A stretch of DNA of 64,000 nucleotides from Acinetobacter chinensis (GTDB lineage: Bacteria > Pseudomonadota > Gammaproteobacteria > Pseudomonadales > Moraxellaceae). Positions 50,419 through 59,758 of the stretch are shown here, in pieces (positions within the stretch are counted from its first letter, which is position 1; each line of letters begins with the position of its first letter). Below the pieces are notes generated by a model that saw only the letters and a program-made list of their open reading frames with translations, was not told where the DNA came from and searched no databases. A program made the position numbers and the translations under genes. The stretch is from NCBI RefSeq assembly GCF_002165375.2, contig NZ_CP032134.1, positions 1,488,001 to 1,552,000 of the forward strand. The letters are read 5' to 3'.

Positions 50419-52443
50419 ATGTCAAATTATCCGCATTTACTTGCGCCTTTAGATTTAGGCTTTACCACATTAAAAAACAGAGTGTTAATGGGTTCTATGC
50501 ATGTAGGGCTTGAAGAAGTCGATGGTGGTTATGATCGTATGGCTGCTTTCTATGCAGAACGTGCAGCAGGCGGTGTGGGTTTAATCGTGACAGGGGGTAT
50601 CTCACCGAATGATCATGGGGTGACATTTTTCGGTGGTTCTAAACTGGATACAGTCGAAGAAGCAGAAAAACATAAAGTGATTACCCAGGCGGTACACGAT
50701 GCGGGTGGGAAAATTGCATTACAGATTCTGCATACAGGGCGTTATTCTTATCAGCCTGAAAACGTTGCGCCATCTGCAATTCAAGCGCCGATTAACCCAA
50801 CTAAACCACATGCGTTAACGTCTGCGGAAGTACAGCAAACCATTGCTGACTTTGCCAATTGCGCAAAAATGTCGCAGATTGCAGGTTATGATGGCGTGGA
50901 AATCATGGGTTCAGAAGGTTATCTGATCAATGAATTTATCGCTGCACGTACCAATCATCGTGATGATGAATGGGGCGGTAGCTACGAAAACCGTATCCGT
51001 TTCCCGATTGAAATTGTGCGCCGTACCCGTGAAGAAGTGGGTGAAAACTTCATCATTATCTATCGTTTATCTATGCTTGATCTGGTTGAGGGTGGTTCAA
51101 CGCTTGAAGAAGTGATTCAACTTGCTAAAGAGATTGAAAAAGCAGGTGCAACCATTATCAATACAGGGATTGGCTGGCATGAAGCACGTATTCCGACGAT
51201 TGCGACCAAAGTTCCTCGTGCAGCATTTACATGGGTCACTAAGAAATTAAAAGGCTCTATCAGTGTGCCTTTAATCACCTCTAACCGTATCAATACTCCT
51301 GAAATGGCGGAACACGTTCTCGCTCAGGGCGATGCGGACATGATCTCAATGGCACGTCCAATGCTTGCAGATTCACACTTTGTTGCGAAAGCTGAACAAG
51401 GTCGTGCAGACGAAATCAATACCTGTATCGGCTGTAACCAGGCGTGTCTGGATCATATTTTCTCTATGAAGATAGCCACTTGTCTGGTTAACCCACGTGC
51501 ATGTTATGAAACGGAGCTGATCTTTAAAGATACTGCAACAGTGAAAAATATTGCAGTAATTGGCGCAGGACCTGCGGGTTTAAGTTTTGCAACCTATGCT
51601 GCAGATCGTGGTCATCAAGTCACGATTTTTGAAGCATCAAATCAAATCGGTGGTCAGTTCAATATTGCCAAAACCATTCCAGGTAAAGAAGAGTTCTATG
51701 AAACTTTACGTTATTTCAAACGTAAAATTGAACTGCAACCAAACATTAAACTGGTGCTGAATCATACTGCAACGTATGAACAACTCAGTGCTGAAAATTT
51801 TGATGACATTGTAGTTGCAACAGGTGTAACACCACGCCATTTAAATATCGAAGGCATTGATCATCCAAAAGTATTGTCATATATCGAAGTGTTACGTGAC
51901 CGTAAGCCAGTCGGTAAAAAAGTCGCGATTATTGGTGCGGGTGGTATTGGTTTTGATACCGCAGAATATTTATCACATGAAGGTGAAAGTGGCAGTCTAA
52001 ATCCTCAGAAATTCTATGATGAATGGGGTATTGATACCACTTATGAGCATGTCGGTGGTCTAAAAGCACCAGAAGTTGAGCAGTCACCACGTGAAATTTA
52101 TTTACTGCAACGTAAAACCAATTCCGTTGGTGCAGGCTTAGGTAAGACCACAGGTTGGATTCACCGTACAGGCTTAAAACATCGTCATGTCAATATGATT
52201 CCAGGTGCAAGCTACGACAAAATTGACGATCAGGGTCTACATATCACGGTTGGTGAAAAAACCATGATTTTAGATGTCGATAATGTGGTGATCTGCGCAG
52301 GGCAGGAACCGTTTACAGCAATGTTTGATCAGCTTCAAGCCGATGGTAAGTCTGTGCATCTGATTGGCGGTGCGAAAGAAGCAGGCGAGTTGGATGCAAA
52401 ACGTGCCATCCGTCAGGGTGCTGAACTGGCGATGGTGATTTAA
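50419..52443 (+). CDS. fadH: NADPH-dependent 2,4-dienoyl-CoA reductase
   Basis: 674 residues of the old-yellow-enzyme/FadH family, which reduces 2,4-dienoyl-CoA during oxidation of unsaturated fatty acids. The FMN barrel covers about 1-330. The 4Fe-4S ligands are Cys336, Cys339, Cys343 and Cys355, with exactly the E. coli FadH spacing. FAD/NADPH domains follow with VIGAGPAGLSFATYAADRG near 378 and IIGAGGIGFDTAEYL near 508. It is divergent from the PadR gene with two operators between them. Glutamine codons include many CAA, unlike most neighbours. Confidence 0.95.
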   Translation: MSNYPHLLAPLDLGFTTLKNRVLMGSMHVGLEEVDGGYDRMAAFYAERAAGGVGLIVTGGISPNDHGVTFFGGSKLDTVEEAEKHKVITQAVHDAGGKIALQILHTGRYSYQPENVAPSAIQAPINPTKPHALTSAEVQQTIADFANCAKMSQIAGYDGVEIMGSEGYLINEFIAARTNHRDDEWGGSYENRIRFPIEIVRRTREEVGENFIIIYRLSMLDLVEGGSTLEEVIQLAKEIEKAGATIINTGIGWHEARIPTIATKVPRAAFTWVTKKLKGSISVPLITSNRINTPEMAEHVLAQGDADMISMARPMLADSHFVAKAEQGRADEINTCIGCNQACLDHIFSMKIATCLVNPRACYETELIFKDTATVKNIAVIGAGPAGLSFATYAADRGHQVTIFEASNQIGGQFNIAKTIPGKEEFYETLRYFKRKIELQPNIKLVLNHTATYEQLSAENFDDIVVATGVTPRHLNIEGIDHPKVLSYIEVLRDRKPVGKKVAIIGAGGIGFDTAEYLSHEGESGSLNPQKFYDEWGIDTTYEHVGGLKAPEVEQSPREIYLLQRKTNSVGAGLGKTTGWIHRTGLKHRHVNMIPGASYDKIDDQGLHITVGEKTMILDVDNVVICAGQEPFTAMFDQLQADGKSVHLIGGAKEAGELDAKRAIRQGAELAMVI

Positions 52444-52481
52444 AAATTAATTATATTCACATATTAAATTATTTAATGAAT

Positions 52482-52629
52482 GTTCCCTCTCCTTGCGCCA
52501 TATATGGCTCAAGGAGAGGGTTAGGGATAGGTGCTTTTGAACTTAGCATCCCCTCATTCAAACCTTCTCCCAAAGGGAGAAGGAGCTTTCATTGTGAAGT
52601 ACATCTCATCTCCTGAAAGGAGAGGGAAC
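52482..52629. mobile_element. MITE-like 148-bp element with 13-bp terminal inverted repeats
   Basis: Perfect terminal repeats GTTCCCTCTCCTT at 52482-52494 and AAGGAGAGGGAAC at 52617-52629. Inside are three hairpins: CCCTCTCCTTG/CAAGGAGAGGG (52485-52520) with the palindrome GCCATATATGGC in its loop; CCTTCTCCC/GGGAGAAGG (52563-52583); and TCTCCT/AGGAGA (52609-52623). No coding capacity. No certain target-site duplication is seen. It fills the fadH to NTF2-like gap. Confidence 0.6.
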
Positions 52630-52650
52630 TAAATTTAAAAGGACATTAAA

Positions 52651-53055
52651 ATGAACTACCCAAATACCAAACCAGCCATTCAAAAATGGCACGATATGAT
52701 TGCCAACCGTGACATGTCGATCCTAAATGAACTGCTTGCTGATGATGTGGTGTTTCGTTCACCTGTGGCATTTAAGCCTTATGAAGGTAAACAGGTGGTT
52801 TACTTTATTTTGACCAACGTAATTCAGGTCTTTGAAAACTTTACTTATCACCGTGAATTTTTTACCGAAGATGAGCAAAGTGTGGTGCTTGAGTTCTCAG
52901 CAGTTGTTTCAGAAAAGCAACTGAAAGGCATTGATATGATTCGTTTTAATGAACAGGGGCAGATTGTTGAATTTGAAGTCATGATTCGTCCACTCAGTGG
53001 TTTACAGGCACTTGGGGCTCAGATGGGCGAACGTATAGCAAAGTATCAGCCCTAA
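52651..53055 (+). CDS. NTF2-like/SnoaL-fold protein
   Basis: 134 residues. The layout of a nuclear-transport-factor-2-like cone fold is visible: helix IQKWHDMIANRD, strand NELLADDVVFRSPVAFKPYEGK and sheet strands VVLEFSAVVSEKQLKGIDMIRFNEQGQIVEFEVMIRP. Such proteins act as isomerases, hydrolases or binding proteins; the specific role is unknown. AAAAGGA precedes the ATG. It is separated from fadH by the MITE-like element but shares its strand, so it may belong to the same PadR-linked unit. Confidence 0.85.
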   Translation: MNYPNTKPAIQKWHDMIANRDMSILNELLADDVVFRSPVAFKPYEGKQVVYFILTNVIQVFENFTYHREFFTEDEQSVVLEFSAVVSEKQLKGIDMIRFNEQGQIVEFEVMIRPLSGLQALGAQMGERIAKYQP

Positions 53056-53200
53056 CAGTGCTGTTATTGAATAAATAGCCTAAGTTAAGTCCAGGCTGAA
53101 CGGTTCACCTGTATCATCCTGATATGTACATCATGTCAGGGTGAAGCGTTGTAAACCAAGTTAAAACCGTGCGTTTGTGTACAAAGTCAGAGATATTGTT

Positions 53201-54280
53201 ATGCCTATTTTGAATAAATTTAATCAATTTACCCAGGCGGTACTGGATCAAATCACAGGAGCAGAGCAACCGAAACTTTATTACAACACGCATGGACAGA
53301 TTAAGCATGTACTTGATCATCTGCCACAATTGCACCAGAAATATCGACCTACACCGTGGTTAAGCAACTCTCACGTGCATTTGCTGTATTTTGATGTGAT
53401 TAAAAAGAAAACCATCAAACTGAAGTATGACCGTACAGACCAGCTGACCATGCAGGATGGTGGTGTTACAGCAGTCACCTGGCTGGGTTATGACTTACCG
53501 CAGAATGTCCCGACTATTGTGATTATGCATACCATTACAGGGACGCCTGAAAGTATGCGTGAACTGGTAAGAGATCTGCACGAATATACAGGATGGAGAA
53601 TTGCGCTTTGCCTGCGCCGTGGTCATGCGGGTTTGCCGATGCCTGTGCCGCAGATGTCGATTTTTGGTTCAGTGTCAGACTTACGGGAACAACTTGATTT
53701 TATTCAGCAGACATTCCCTCAGTCAGAACTTTATGCTGTTGGTTCATCGGCAGGTACGGGGTTGTTGGTGCGTTATCTCGGTGAGGAGGGACTCGATACT
53801 CCGTTTAAAGCTGCTTTTGCCATGTGTCCAGGTTATGACACTGAGCTTGGCTTTAAAAATGTTCATCCTTTTTATACCAAAATTATGACTAAAAAACTGG
53901 TCAAGGCATTTATTCAACCCTATAAGCAGACCTGGAAAAAGGTCAGTTCAGTTCAGGCTGTGCTGAAAACAACAACGCTTGAAGAATTTCAGAATGAATA
54001 TTATGAAATGGCAGGTTTCACTGATTATCAGCAGTATTCTCAGGCGACCAACCCTATTTATGTTTTTGAAAATGTAAAAATTCCTTTAATGGTTTTAAAT
54101 GCTGAAGATGATCCTGTCTGTTCGATCAAAAATTTTGAGCCGTTTAAGCAGACCGTACAGCAGATGGAAAATATTGTCGTTGTTACCACCCGTAAAGGCA
54201 GTCATTGTGGTTTTTACGAGGGCTTACATACCCGTTCATGGGCATCGAAGTTAATGGCAGATTTTTTAAAGTTATATTGA
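53201..54280 (+). CDS. Alpha/beta hydrolase (YheT-like)
   Basis: 359 residues. PTPWLSNSHVHLLY near residue 50 matches the YheT/ABHD-type N-terminus. The oxyanion segment VIMHTITGTPESM near 112, the nucleophile in AVGSSAGTGLL (Ser near 183), the acid in LNAEDDPVCS near 300 and His in GSHCGFYEG near 335 form a full triad. ATG 53201 is preferred over GTG 53177. Homologues hydrolyse medium-chain esters. Last gene of the fadH-side group, followed by a terminator. Confidence 0.88.
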   Translation: MPILNKFNQFTQAVLDQITGAEQPKLYYNTHGQIKHVLDHLPQLHQKYRPTPWLSNSHVHLLYFDVIKKKTIKLKYDRTDQLTMQDGGVTAVTWLGYDLPQNVPTIVIMHTITGTPESMRELVRDLHEYTGWRIALCLRRGHAGLPMPVPQMSIFGSVSDLREQLDFIQQTFPQSELYAVGSSAGTGLLVRYLGEEGLDTPFKAAFAMCPGYDTELGFKNVHPFYTKIMTKKLVKAFIQPYKQTWKKVSSVQAVLKTTTLEEFQNEYYEMAGFTDYQQYSQATNPIYVFENVKIPLMVLNAEDDPVCSIKNFEPFKQTVQQMENIVVVTTRKGSHCGFYEGLHTRSWASKLMADFLKLY

Positions 54281-54304
54281 TTTAAAACTGATTCAAAAGT
54301 GTTA

Positions 54305-54337
54305 AAAATAAAGTCTGTTTCTACAGACTTTATTTTT
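54305..54337 (+). terminator. Rho-independent terminator of the hydrolase gene
   Basis: AAAATAAAGTCTGT at 54305-54318 pairs perfectly with ACAGACTTTATTTT at 54323-54336 around TTCT, then T. Confidence 0.9.
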
Positions 54338-54361
54338 TAGGATAAATGTTCAGTGGTGTTT

Positions 54362-55543
54362 TTATGATTCAGTACATTTTTGTAATGAAGCTGTACTTAC
54401 ATTTTCATGCTGCATCTGAATAAAAACGAGGATCAATGCAGCCAGGCTGAGTCCTGCACCAGTAAATGAAACAATGTGATAGCCAAAGCCCTGATTCAGC
54501 ACGTATGCGCCTGCCACAGCACCTAAAGCATTTCCAAGATTAAATGCGCCGATATTGACAGAAGATGCAAGACCTGGAGCATCGTGGGCAACCGCCATTA
54601 CCCGAATCTGCAACGGTGGAACCACAGCAAATGCTGCTGTACCCCATAAGATCAGTGCAATTGCAGCTCCAGTTGCAGTCGTTGCCAGTAAGGGAAACAG
54701 CAGCATCATCGCAGTGAGCATCAACAGAAAACCGATCAGGGTTTTATTGACAGACAGATCTGCAAACTTACCACCCAGGTGATTACCCACACTGAAACCT
54801 ATACCGATCAATACCAGCATCAGGGTTATCAGCAAAGGAGAGGCATGAGTAAAGGTTTTCAGACTGGGCGCAATGTAGGTGTATAAAGTAAACATAGCAC
54901 CCGCACTCATGACCGTAGTCAGCAGTGCCAGCAGAACAGGTTTACGTCCCAGTACTTTTAACTCGGACAGAATATCTGTTTTTTCGGTGTTTTTACCTTC
55001 TGGAATGGCTTTCCATACTGAAAACATAGTCAGTACGCCCAACAGGGAAATAGCTGTAAATGATATGCGCCATCCGATATTCTGACCTATCCAGGTCGCA
55101 AGTGGAACACCACCAATATTGGCAATCGTCAGTCCCATAAACATTGTCGCAACAGCCGATGCCTGTTTGTCTTTAGGAACGACACTTGCGGCTACAATGG
55201 AGCCAATTCCAAAAAATGCACCATGATTCAGACTGGTCAGGATACGTGCTGCCATCAGACTTAAAAAGTCAGGTGCAAACGTCGCACAGATATTGCCGAC
55301 AGTAAAAATACCCATCAGTAATATCAGAGCAGTACGTTTGGAGTACCTGTTCAGTAATAACGTCATGACAGGTGCAGCAATCATCACACCTGTAGCGTAT
55401 GCGCTGATCAGCAGTCCTGCCTGAGGAATGGAAATGGAAAGATCTGAAGCAATTTCAGGTAAAAAGCCCATTGGTGAAAATTCAGTGGTTCCAATGGCAA
55501 ATGCACCAATGGCAAGCGCGAGAAGTGGATAATTGATTTTCAT
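54362..55543 (-). CDS. MFS efflux transporter (AraJ/YdhP-like)
   Basis: 393 residues with about 12 membrane segments. The N-terminus ALAIGAFAIGTTEFSPMGFLPEIASDLSIS is typical of the DHA1 arabinose/purine/chloramphenicol efflux group, and GVMIAAPVMTLLLNRYSKRTAL carries the loop 2-3 motif. ATG 55543 is chosen: it lies one base beyond the stop of the aldo/keto reductase gene, giving tight translational coupling. The substrate is not deducible. Two-gene operon with dkgB. Confidence 0.9.
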   Translation of the reverse strand: MKINYPLLALAIGAFAIGTTEFSPMGFLPEIASDLSISIPQAGLLISAYATGVMIAAPVMTLLLNRYSKRTALILLMGIFTVGNICATFAPDFLSLMAARILTSLNHGAFFGIGSIVAASVVPKDKQASAVATMFMGLTIANIGGVPLATWIGQNIGWRISFTAISLLGVLTMFSVWKAIPEGKNTEKTDILSELKVLGRKPVLLALLTTVMSAGAMFTLYTYIAPSLKTFTHASPLLITLMLVLIGIGFSVGNHLGGKFADLSVNKTLIGFLLMLTAMMLLFPLLATTATGAAIALILWGTAAFAVVPPLQIRVMAVAHDAPGLASSVNIGAFNLGNALGAVAGAYVLNQGFGYHIVSFTGAGLSLAALILVFIQMQHENVSTASLQKCTES

Positions 55544-55544
55544 A

Positions 55545-56351
55545 TCAGTCCCACTGCTCAGGTGCCAGTTCGGCAGGATTGACTTCCCGGCCATTACGCT
55601 CCAGTTGTGCAATTAACTGCATTTCTTCGGTACTCAGCTGAATGTCCACAGCTTTGAGATTTGCAGCCAGGTGTTCGCGTCTGGTTGAAGAAGGAATAAC
55701 GGCATAACCTTTCTGTAAGGCCCAGGCGAGGGCAATCTGTGCTGTGGATGCCTCATGCTGTTGTGCAATACTGTGAAGCACAGGATCGTTCAGTACTTTT
55801 CCATACGCCAGTGTCATATAGGAAGTTACATCAATCTGCTGTGACTTCAGAAACTGACTCAGTTTTTCATTCTGCAGATAAGGGCTCAGTTCAATCTGAC
55901 TGGTGGCAATATTTTCTGCTCCAACACTGTTTATTGCCTGTTGTGTCAGTTCAATATTGAAATTCGAAATACCAATATATTCAGTCAGTCCCAGTTTTTT
56001 TGCCTCAAGCAGATTCTGCATCATGTCATGAACAGAAATTCCAGACTTAGGTGCCGGCCAGTGGATTAAGGTCAGATTGACTGCATCTGTACGCAGTTTT
56101 TGCAGGCTGTCTTTTAAACTCGGAATCAGTTTTTCAGCTGAGAGATTTTCCGTCCATATTTTTGTGGTGATAAAGAGCTTTTCACGGGATATATGGCTTT
56201 GCTGAATGGCTTGTCCAACTTCAGTTTCATTGCCATAAATCTGAGCGGTATCAATGGCGTTATAACCCATTTCAAGTGCCATTTTTACAGAATCAATGAC
56301 AGTCTGTCCTGTGAGTCTGAAGGTACCAACGCCAGTTTTTGGAAGAATCAT
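55545..56351 (-). CDS. dkgB: Aldo/keto reductase, 2,5-didehydrogluconate reductase DkgB-like
   Basis: 268 residues, AKR5 size. Tetrad residues: Asp and Tyr in AIDTAQIYGNE, Lys in LFITTKIWTEN, His in LTLIHWPAP. The cofactor motif AVIPSSTRREHLAANL is near residue 223. DkgB reduces 2,5-diketogluconate and methylglyoxal. It is divergent from a LysR gene (109-base gap), its probable regulator, and is followed by the coupled MFS gene. Confidence 0.9.
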   Translation of the reverse strand: MILPKTGVGTFRLTGQTVIDSVKMALEMGYNAIDTAQIYGNETEVGQAIQQSHISREKLFITTKIWTENLSAEKLIPSLKDSLQKLRTDAVNLTLIHWPAPKSGISVHDMMQNLLEAKKLGLTEYIGISNFNIELTQQAINSVGAENIATSQIELSPYLQNEKLSQFLKSQQIDVTSYMTLAYGKVLNDPVLHSIAQQHEASTAQIALAWALQKGYAVIPSSTRREHLAANLKAVDIQLSTEEMQLIAQLERNGREVNPAELAPEQWD

Positions 56352-56430
56352 GTTTTAAACTCAGTACAAATTTTCAATGACGCAATTCTGCATTTTCTTA
56401 ACTTGATTAAAAATGGGTTAATCTGCAAAA

Positions 56431-56452
56431 TATTGTTGACTAAAATTCAATA
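56431..56452. promoter_or_regulatory. LysR-type dyad upstream of the LysR gene
   Basis: TATTG at 56431-56435 and CAATA at 56448-56452 with a 12-base spacer, ending 8 bases before the LysR start codon and lying in the divergent dkgB promoter region. Weak candidate for autoregulation. Confidence 0.3.
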
Positions 56453-56460
56453 ATGAATCA

Positions 56461-57351
56461 ATGAAATCAACATTTGAAGAATTACAGGCTTTCGTAACTA
56501 TCGTGGACAGTGGTTCGATTGTTGCTGCTGCGGAGCATCTGAGCCAGACAACTTCTGGTGTAAGTCGTGCTTTAAGCCGACTGGAAACCAAACTGAAAGT
56601 GACTCTGATTGAGCGTACAACCCGAAAACTGAAACTGACTCAGGAAGGGCAGCTGTTTCTTGAAAAAGCACGTAAAATTTTACATGATCTGGCAGAAGCT
56701 GAAGATTTATTGCAGAAATCGGATGAGGATATTTCAGGGCTGATTCGGGTGGATTCCGCTACGCCATTCATTCTGCATGTCATTGTGCCGCTGATGCATG
56801 AATTTATGCAGAAATATCCAAAAATTGAAATTGAACTGAATAATCATGATCAGATCATTGATTTACTGGAACATAAAACAGACGTTGCGATTCGTTTTGG
56901 TGAACTGAATGATTCAAGTTTACATGCAAAGCTGTTGTGCAGAAGCAGACTTTATCTGGTTGCAAGTGCTGAATATATAGAGCAGCATGGGCGTCCTTCA
57001 AAAACAGAAGAGCTTGTTGAGCATTCTCTGATTGGTTTCAGTCAGTCTCTGCATCTGAATACCTGGCCTGTTGAGTTAAACGGTATGCCATATACAGCAC
57101 GACCTGCGATTAAAGCTTCAAATGGTGAAACAGTACGTCAGCTTGCCTTGGAAGGACTGGGGATCACATGTCTGTCACGCTTTCTGGTACAGGATGACTT
57201 AAACTCAGGCAGATTGGTCGCATTGCTTGAAGATCAGATCAAAATTGAATATCAAAAAATACATGTTGTGTATTATCAGCGTGAACATTTACCGAAAAGA
57301 GTGCGGTTGTTTATTGAATTTCTCGCTGAAAAACTGAAATCCTATCTGTAA
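56461..57351 (+). CDS. LysR-family transcriptional regulator
   Basis: 296 residues. HTH about 3-60 (FEELQAFVTIVDSGSIVAAAEHLSQTTSGVSRALSRLE) and effector domain about 90-296. The second half resembles the LysR encoded at 27034 (VAIRFGELNDSSLHAKLLCRSRLYLVAS here; a similar IRIGKLKDSSLIARPLC stretch there), so the two are probably related copies. It is divergent from the dkgB-MFS operon, its likely target. Confidence 0.92.
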   Translation: MKSTFEELQAFVTIVDSGSIVAAAEHLSQTTSGVSRALSRLETKLKVTLIERTTRKLKLTQEGQLFLEKARKILHDLAEAEDLLQKSDEDISGLIRVDSATPFILHVIVPLMHEFMQKYPKIEIELNNHDQIIDLLEHKTDVAIRFGELNDSSLHAKLLCRSRLYLVASAEYIEQHGRPSKTEELVEHSLIGFSQSLHLNTWPVELNGMPYTARPAIKASNGETVRQLALEGLGITCLSRFLVQDDLNSGRLVALLEDQIKIEYQKIHVVYYQREHLPKRVRLFIEFLAEKLKSYL

Positions 57352-57380
57352 CGTAAGGGTCTGTTATTTTTATGACCGAT

Positions 57381-57408
57381 AAAAAAACCGACAGTTGTCG
57401 GTTTTTTT
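57381..57408. terminator. Bidirectional terminator (LysR/lipoprotein)
   Basis: AAAAAAACCGAC at 57381-57392 pairs perfectly with GTCGGTTTTTTT at 57397-57408 around AGTT. Confidence 0.93.
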
Positions 57409-57424
57409 ACAGGATATATAAAGA

Positions 57425-57859
57425 TCAGTTATCCAGTGCAGGTGTTGCAGCAGCAATTGCAGCAGCGACAGCATCATCCTCAGTCTGAGCACCTGAATTG
57501 TTTGGTTTAGGTTGTATCGCCTGAGTTGGTTTGTCTTCTGCTTTAACAGCTTCAGCTTTTACAGTAGGTCTTGTCTGCTCAGCTGCATTGGCTTCTGTTT
57601 GTGCAGGTCGTGTTTCACGACGGATTTCAGTTGTCGTGTTTTCAGTTTCATGACGTTCCACTTCTACATGCTCAGGAATCTCAGCAGCAGGTTCCGGGTC
57701 TACAGATTCAAGCGGTTCAAACTGAGCAGGTTCAGAAGCAGCAGCCTGTTGATTTTCAACCTGTTCCTGTTCGTCATCCTTAGGTGTCTCTTTCTTAACA
57801 CATGCTGTAAAAAGAAGAGCCGTGGCAATTGCGCCACAAATTAAAAGTTTCTTATTCAT
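57425..57859 (-). CDS. Pro/Glu-rich lipoprotein of unknown function
   Basis: 144 residues. The lipobox in IATALLFTAC puts the lipidated cysteine at residue 20. The mature chain is almost entirely Glu, Ala, Pro, Thr and Gln, hence disordered, and ends in an alanine-rich stretch. Met at 57859 is the correct start for a lipoprotein; an earlier Met would give an atypically long signal. Similar in size class and composition to the lipoprotein at 19799. Divergent from pyrG. No family recognised. Confidence 0.75.
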   Translation of the reverse strand: MNKKLLICGAIATALLFTACVKKETPKDDEQEQVENQQAAASEPAQFEPLESVDPEPAAEIPEHVEVERHETENTTTEIRRETRPAQTEANAAEQTRPTVKAEAVKAEDKPTQAIQPKPNNSGAQTEDDAVAAAIAAATPALDN

Positions 57860-58087
57860 AATTGCACTTAAACTAAAGCTGTAAAACGATGTCCGTAGTA
57901 TAACAGCAAAATAGAATATGAAAATCATCACAGCTTGTGCAGTTTTTTTATCGGAAATGCTGATAGAATAACCAATTGTTTATTGTTCTATGAATTGATG
58001 TGAATTGACTTTGCTTTCCTGGTACAAGGTAAAGTAAAATCGCACAACATTGTAGGCCAATTTAGGCTCCATTGTACGAGAAACTTA

Positions 58088-59728
58088 ATGACCCATTTTA
58101 TATTCGTGACTGGTGGTGTTGTATCATCGCTGGGTAAAGGTATTTCAGCTGCTTCTGTTGCTGCACTTTTAGAAGCCCGTGGTTTAAAAGTAACCATGGT
58201 CAAAATGGATCCATACATTAATGTCGATCCTGGGACTATGAGCCCATTCCAGCATGGTGAAGTATTCGTCACTGAAGATGGCGCTGAAACAGATCTTGAC
58301 CTGGGTTATTACGAACGTTTCTTACGTCGTGCGAAAATGACCAAACTGAACAACTTCACATCAGGTCGTGTGTATCAGGATGTTCTGAATAAAGAACGTC
58401 GTGGTGACTATCTGGGTGGTACAGTTCAGGTTATTCCCCATATTACGGATAATATTAAAGAACGTGTTCTTCGCGCAGGCGAAGGCTATGACGTGGCTAT
58501 CGTGGAAATCGGTGGTACTGTAGGTGACATTGAATCTCTCCCATTCATGGAATCTGTACGTCAGTTAATGGTTGAACTGGGTCATAAGCGTACTATGCTT
58601 ATGCATCTGACACTTCTTCCATACATCAAATCTGCTGCGGAACTTAAAACCAAGCCAACTCAGCACTCTGTAAAAGAACTGCTGTCTATCGGTATTCAGC
58701 CAGATATTCTGATCTGTCGTACTGAGCACGATGTTGATGCTGACACAACCCGTAAAATTGCACTGTTCACCAATGTTGAAGCGCGTGCAGTTGTCGTCTG
58801 TAAAGATGCCCGTTCAATCTACCAGATTCCACGTACTTTCTATGAGCAGAATGTTGACGATTTAATCTGTGAACGTTTCGGCTATAACGATTTACCAGAA
58901 GCTGATCTTACAGACTGGGACAATGTTGTAGAAGCACTGTTGAACCCGGAATATACCGTTCGTGTTGCGATGGTCGGTAAATATGTGGAACTGCCAGATG
59001 CTTATAAATCTGTCAATGAAGCACTTTTACATGCCGGCGTTAAAAACCGTGTGAAAGTTCAGATTGATTATGTCAACGCTGAAGAACTTGAAAGCCAGAA
59101 CCCTGCTGAAGTATTGAAAGATGCTGATGCGATTCTTGTACCTGGTGGCTTTGGTGAACGTGGTACTGAAGGTAAAATGCAGGCAATCCAGTATGCACGT
59201 GAAAACAAAGTACCGTTTTTAGGTATTTGTTTAGGTATGCAGCTGGCTGTGATCGAATATGCACGTAATGTTGCAGGTATCAAGGATGCAACTTCAACGG
59301 AATTCAACCGTTCAACCAAATCACCATTGATTGGTCTGATCACAGAATGGCTGGATGAACGTGGTGAAGTACAGCAGCGCTCAGTAGAATCTGACCTTGG
59401 TGGAACCATGCGTCTGGGTGCTCAGAAGTCTGAACTGGTTGCAGGTACAAAAACTGCTGAAGTTTACGGCAAAGCGGAAATTGTTGAACGCCATCGCCAT
59501 CGCTATGAAATGAACAACCGTTTCATTCCTGCGCTTGAAGCAGTGGGCATGAAAATTTCAGGTTATTCTCCTGTGCAGCATCTTGTTGAAACAGTAGAAA
59601 TTCCTGACCATCCATGGTTTATTGCTGTACAATTCCATCCGGAATTTACAAGTTCACCTCGTGATGGACATCCATTATTTGCAGGCTTTATTGATGCTGC
59701 GAAAAAACAGTATCAGAAAGGCAAATAA
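58088..59728 (+). CDS. pyrG: CTP synthase
   Basis: 546 residues. It aminates UTP to CTP using ATP and glutamine. The N-terminal synthase domain has FVTGGVVSSLGKGISAAS at residues 5-22 and MDPYINVDPGTMSP. The glutamine amidotransferase domain has the nucleophile in GICLGMQL (Cys381) and the dyad in QFHPEF (His517, Glu519). It heads the conserved run pyrG-kdsA-eno-ftsB-ispD with a 30-base gap to kdsA. Confidence 0.98.
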   Translation: MTHFIFVTGGVVSSLGKGISAASVAALLEARGLKVTMVKMDPYINVDPGTMSPFQHGEVFVTEDGAETDLDLGYYERFLRRAKMTKLNNFTSGRVYQDVLNKERRGDYLGGTVQVIPHITDNIKERVLRAGEGYDVAIVEIGGTVGDIESLPFMESVRQLMVELGHKRTMLMHLTLLPYIKSAAELKTKPTQHSVKELLSIGIQPDILICRTEHDVDADTTRKIALFTNVEARAVVVCKDARSIYQIPRTFYEQNVDDLICERFGYNDLPEADLTDWDNVVEALLNPEYTVRVAMVGKYVELPDAYKSVNEALLHAGVKNRVKVQIDYVNAEELESQNPAEVLKDADAILVPGGFGERGTEGKMQAIQYARENKVPFLGICLGMQLAVIEYARNVAGIKDATSTEFNRSTKSPLIGLITEWLDERGEVQQRSVESDLGGTMRLGAQKSELVAGTKTAEVYGKAEIVERHRHRYEMNNRFIPALEAVGMKISGYSPVQHLVETVEIPDHPWFIAVQFHPEFTSSPRDGHPLFAGFIDAAKKQYQKGK

Positions 59729-59758
59729 GCTTTTAGCCCATTAAACCAGGAAGTTTAA

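Noticed and set aside
48792..54280. A defence island or prophage at the accessory-looking region
   Set aside because: The genes are metabolic (hydrolases, FadH, NTF2-like) and regulatory; there are no nucleases, integrases, phage structural genes or toxin-antitoxin pairs.
57860..57931. Upstream Met codons giving a longer hydrophobic N-terminus for the Pro/Glu-rich lipoprotein
   Set aside because: Starting at 57859 gives a normal 19-residue lipoprotein signal; the longer form would add a second hydrophobic segment.
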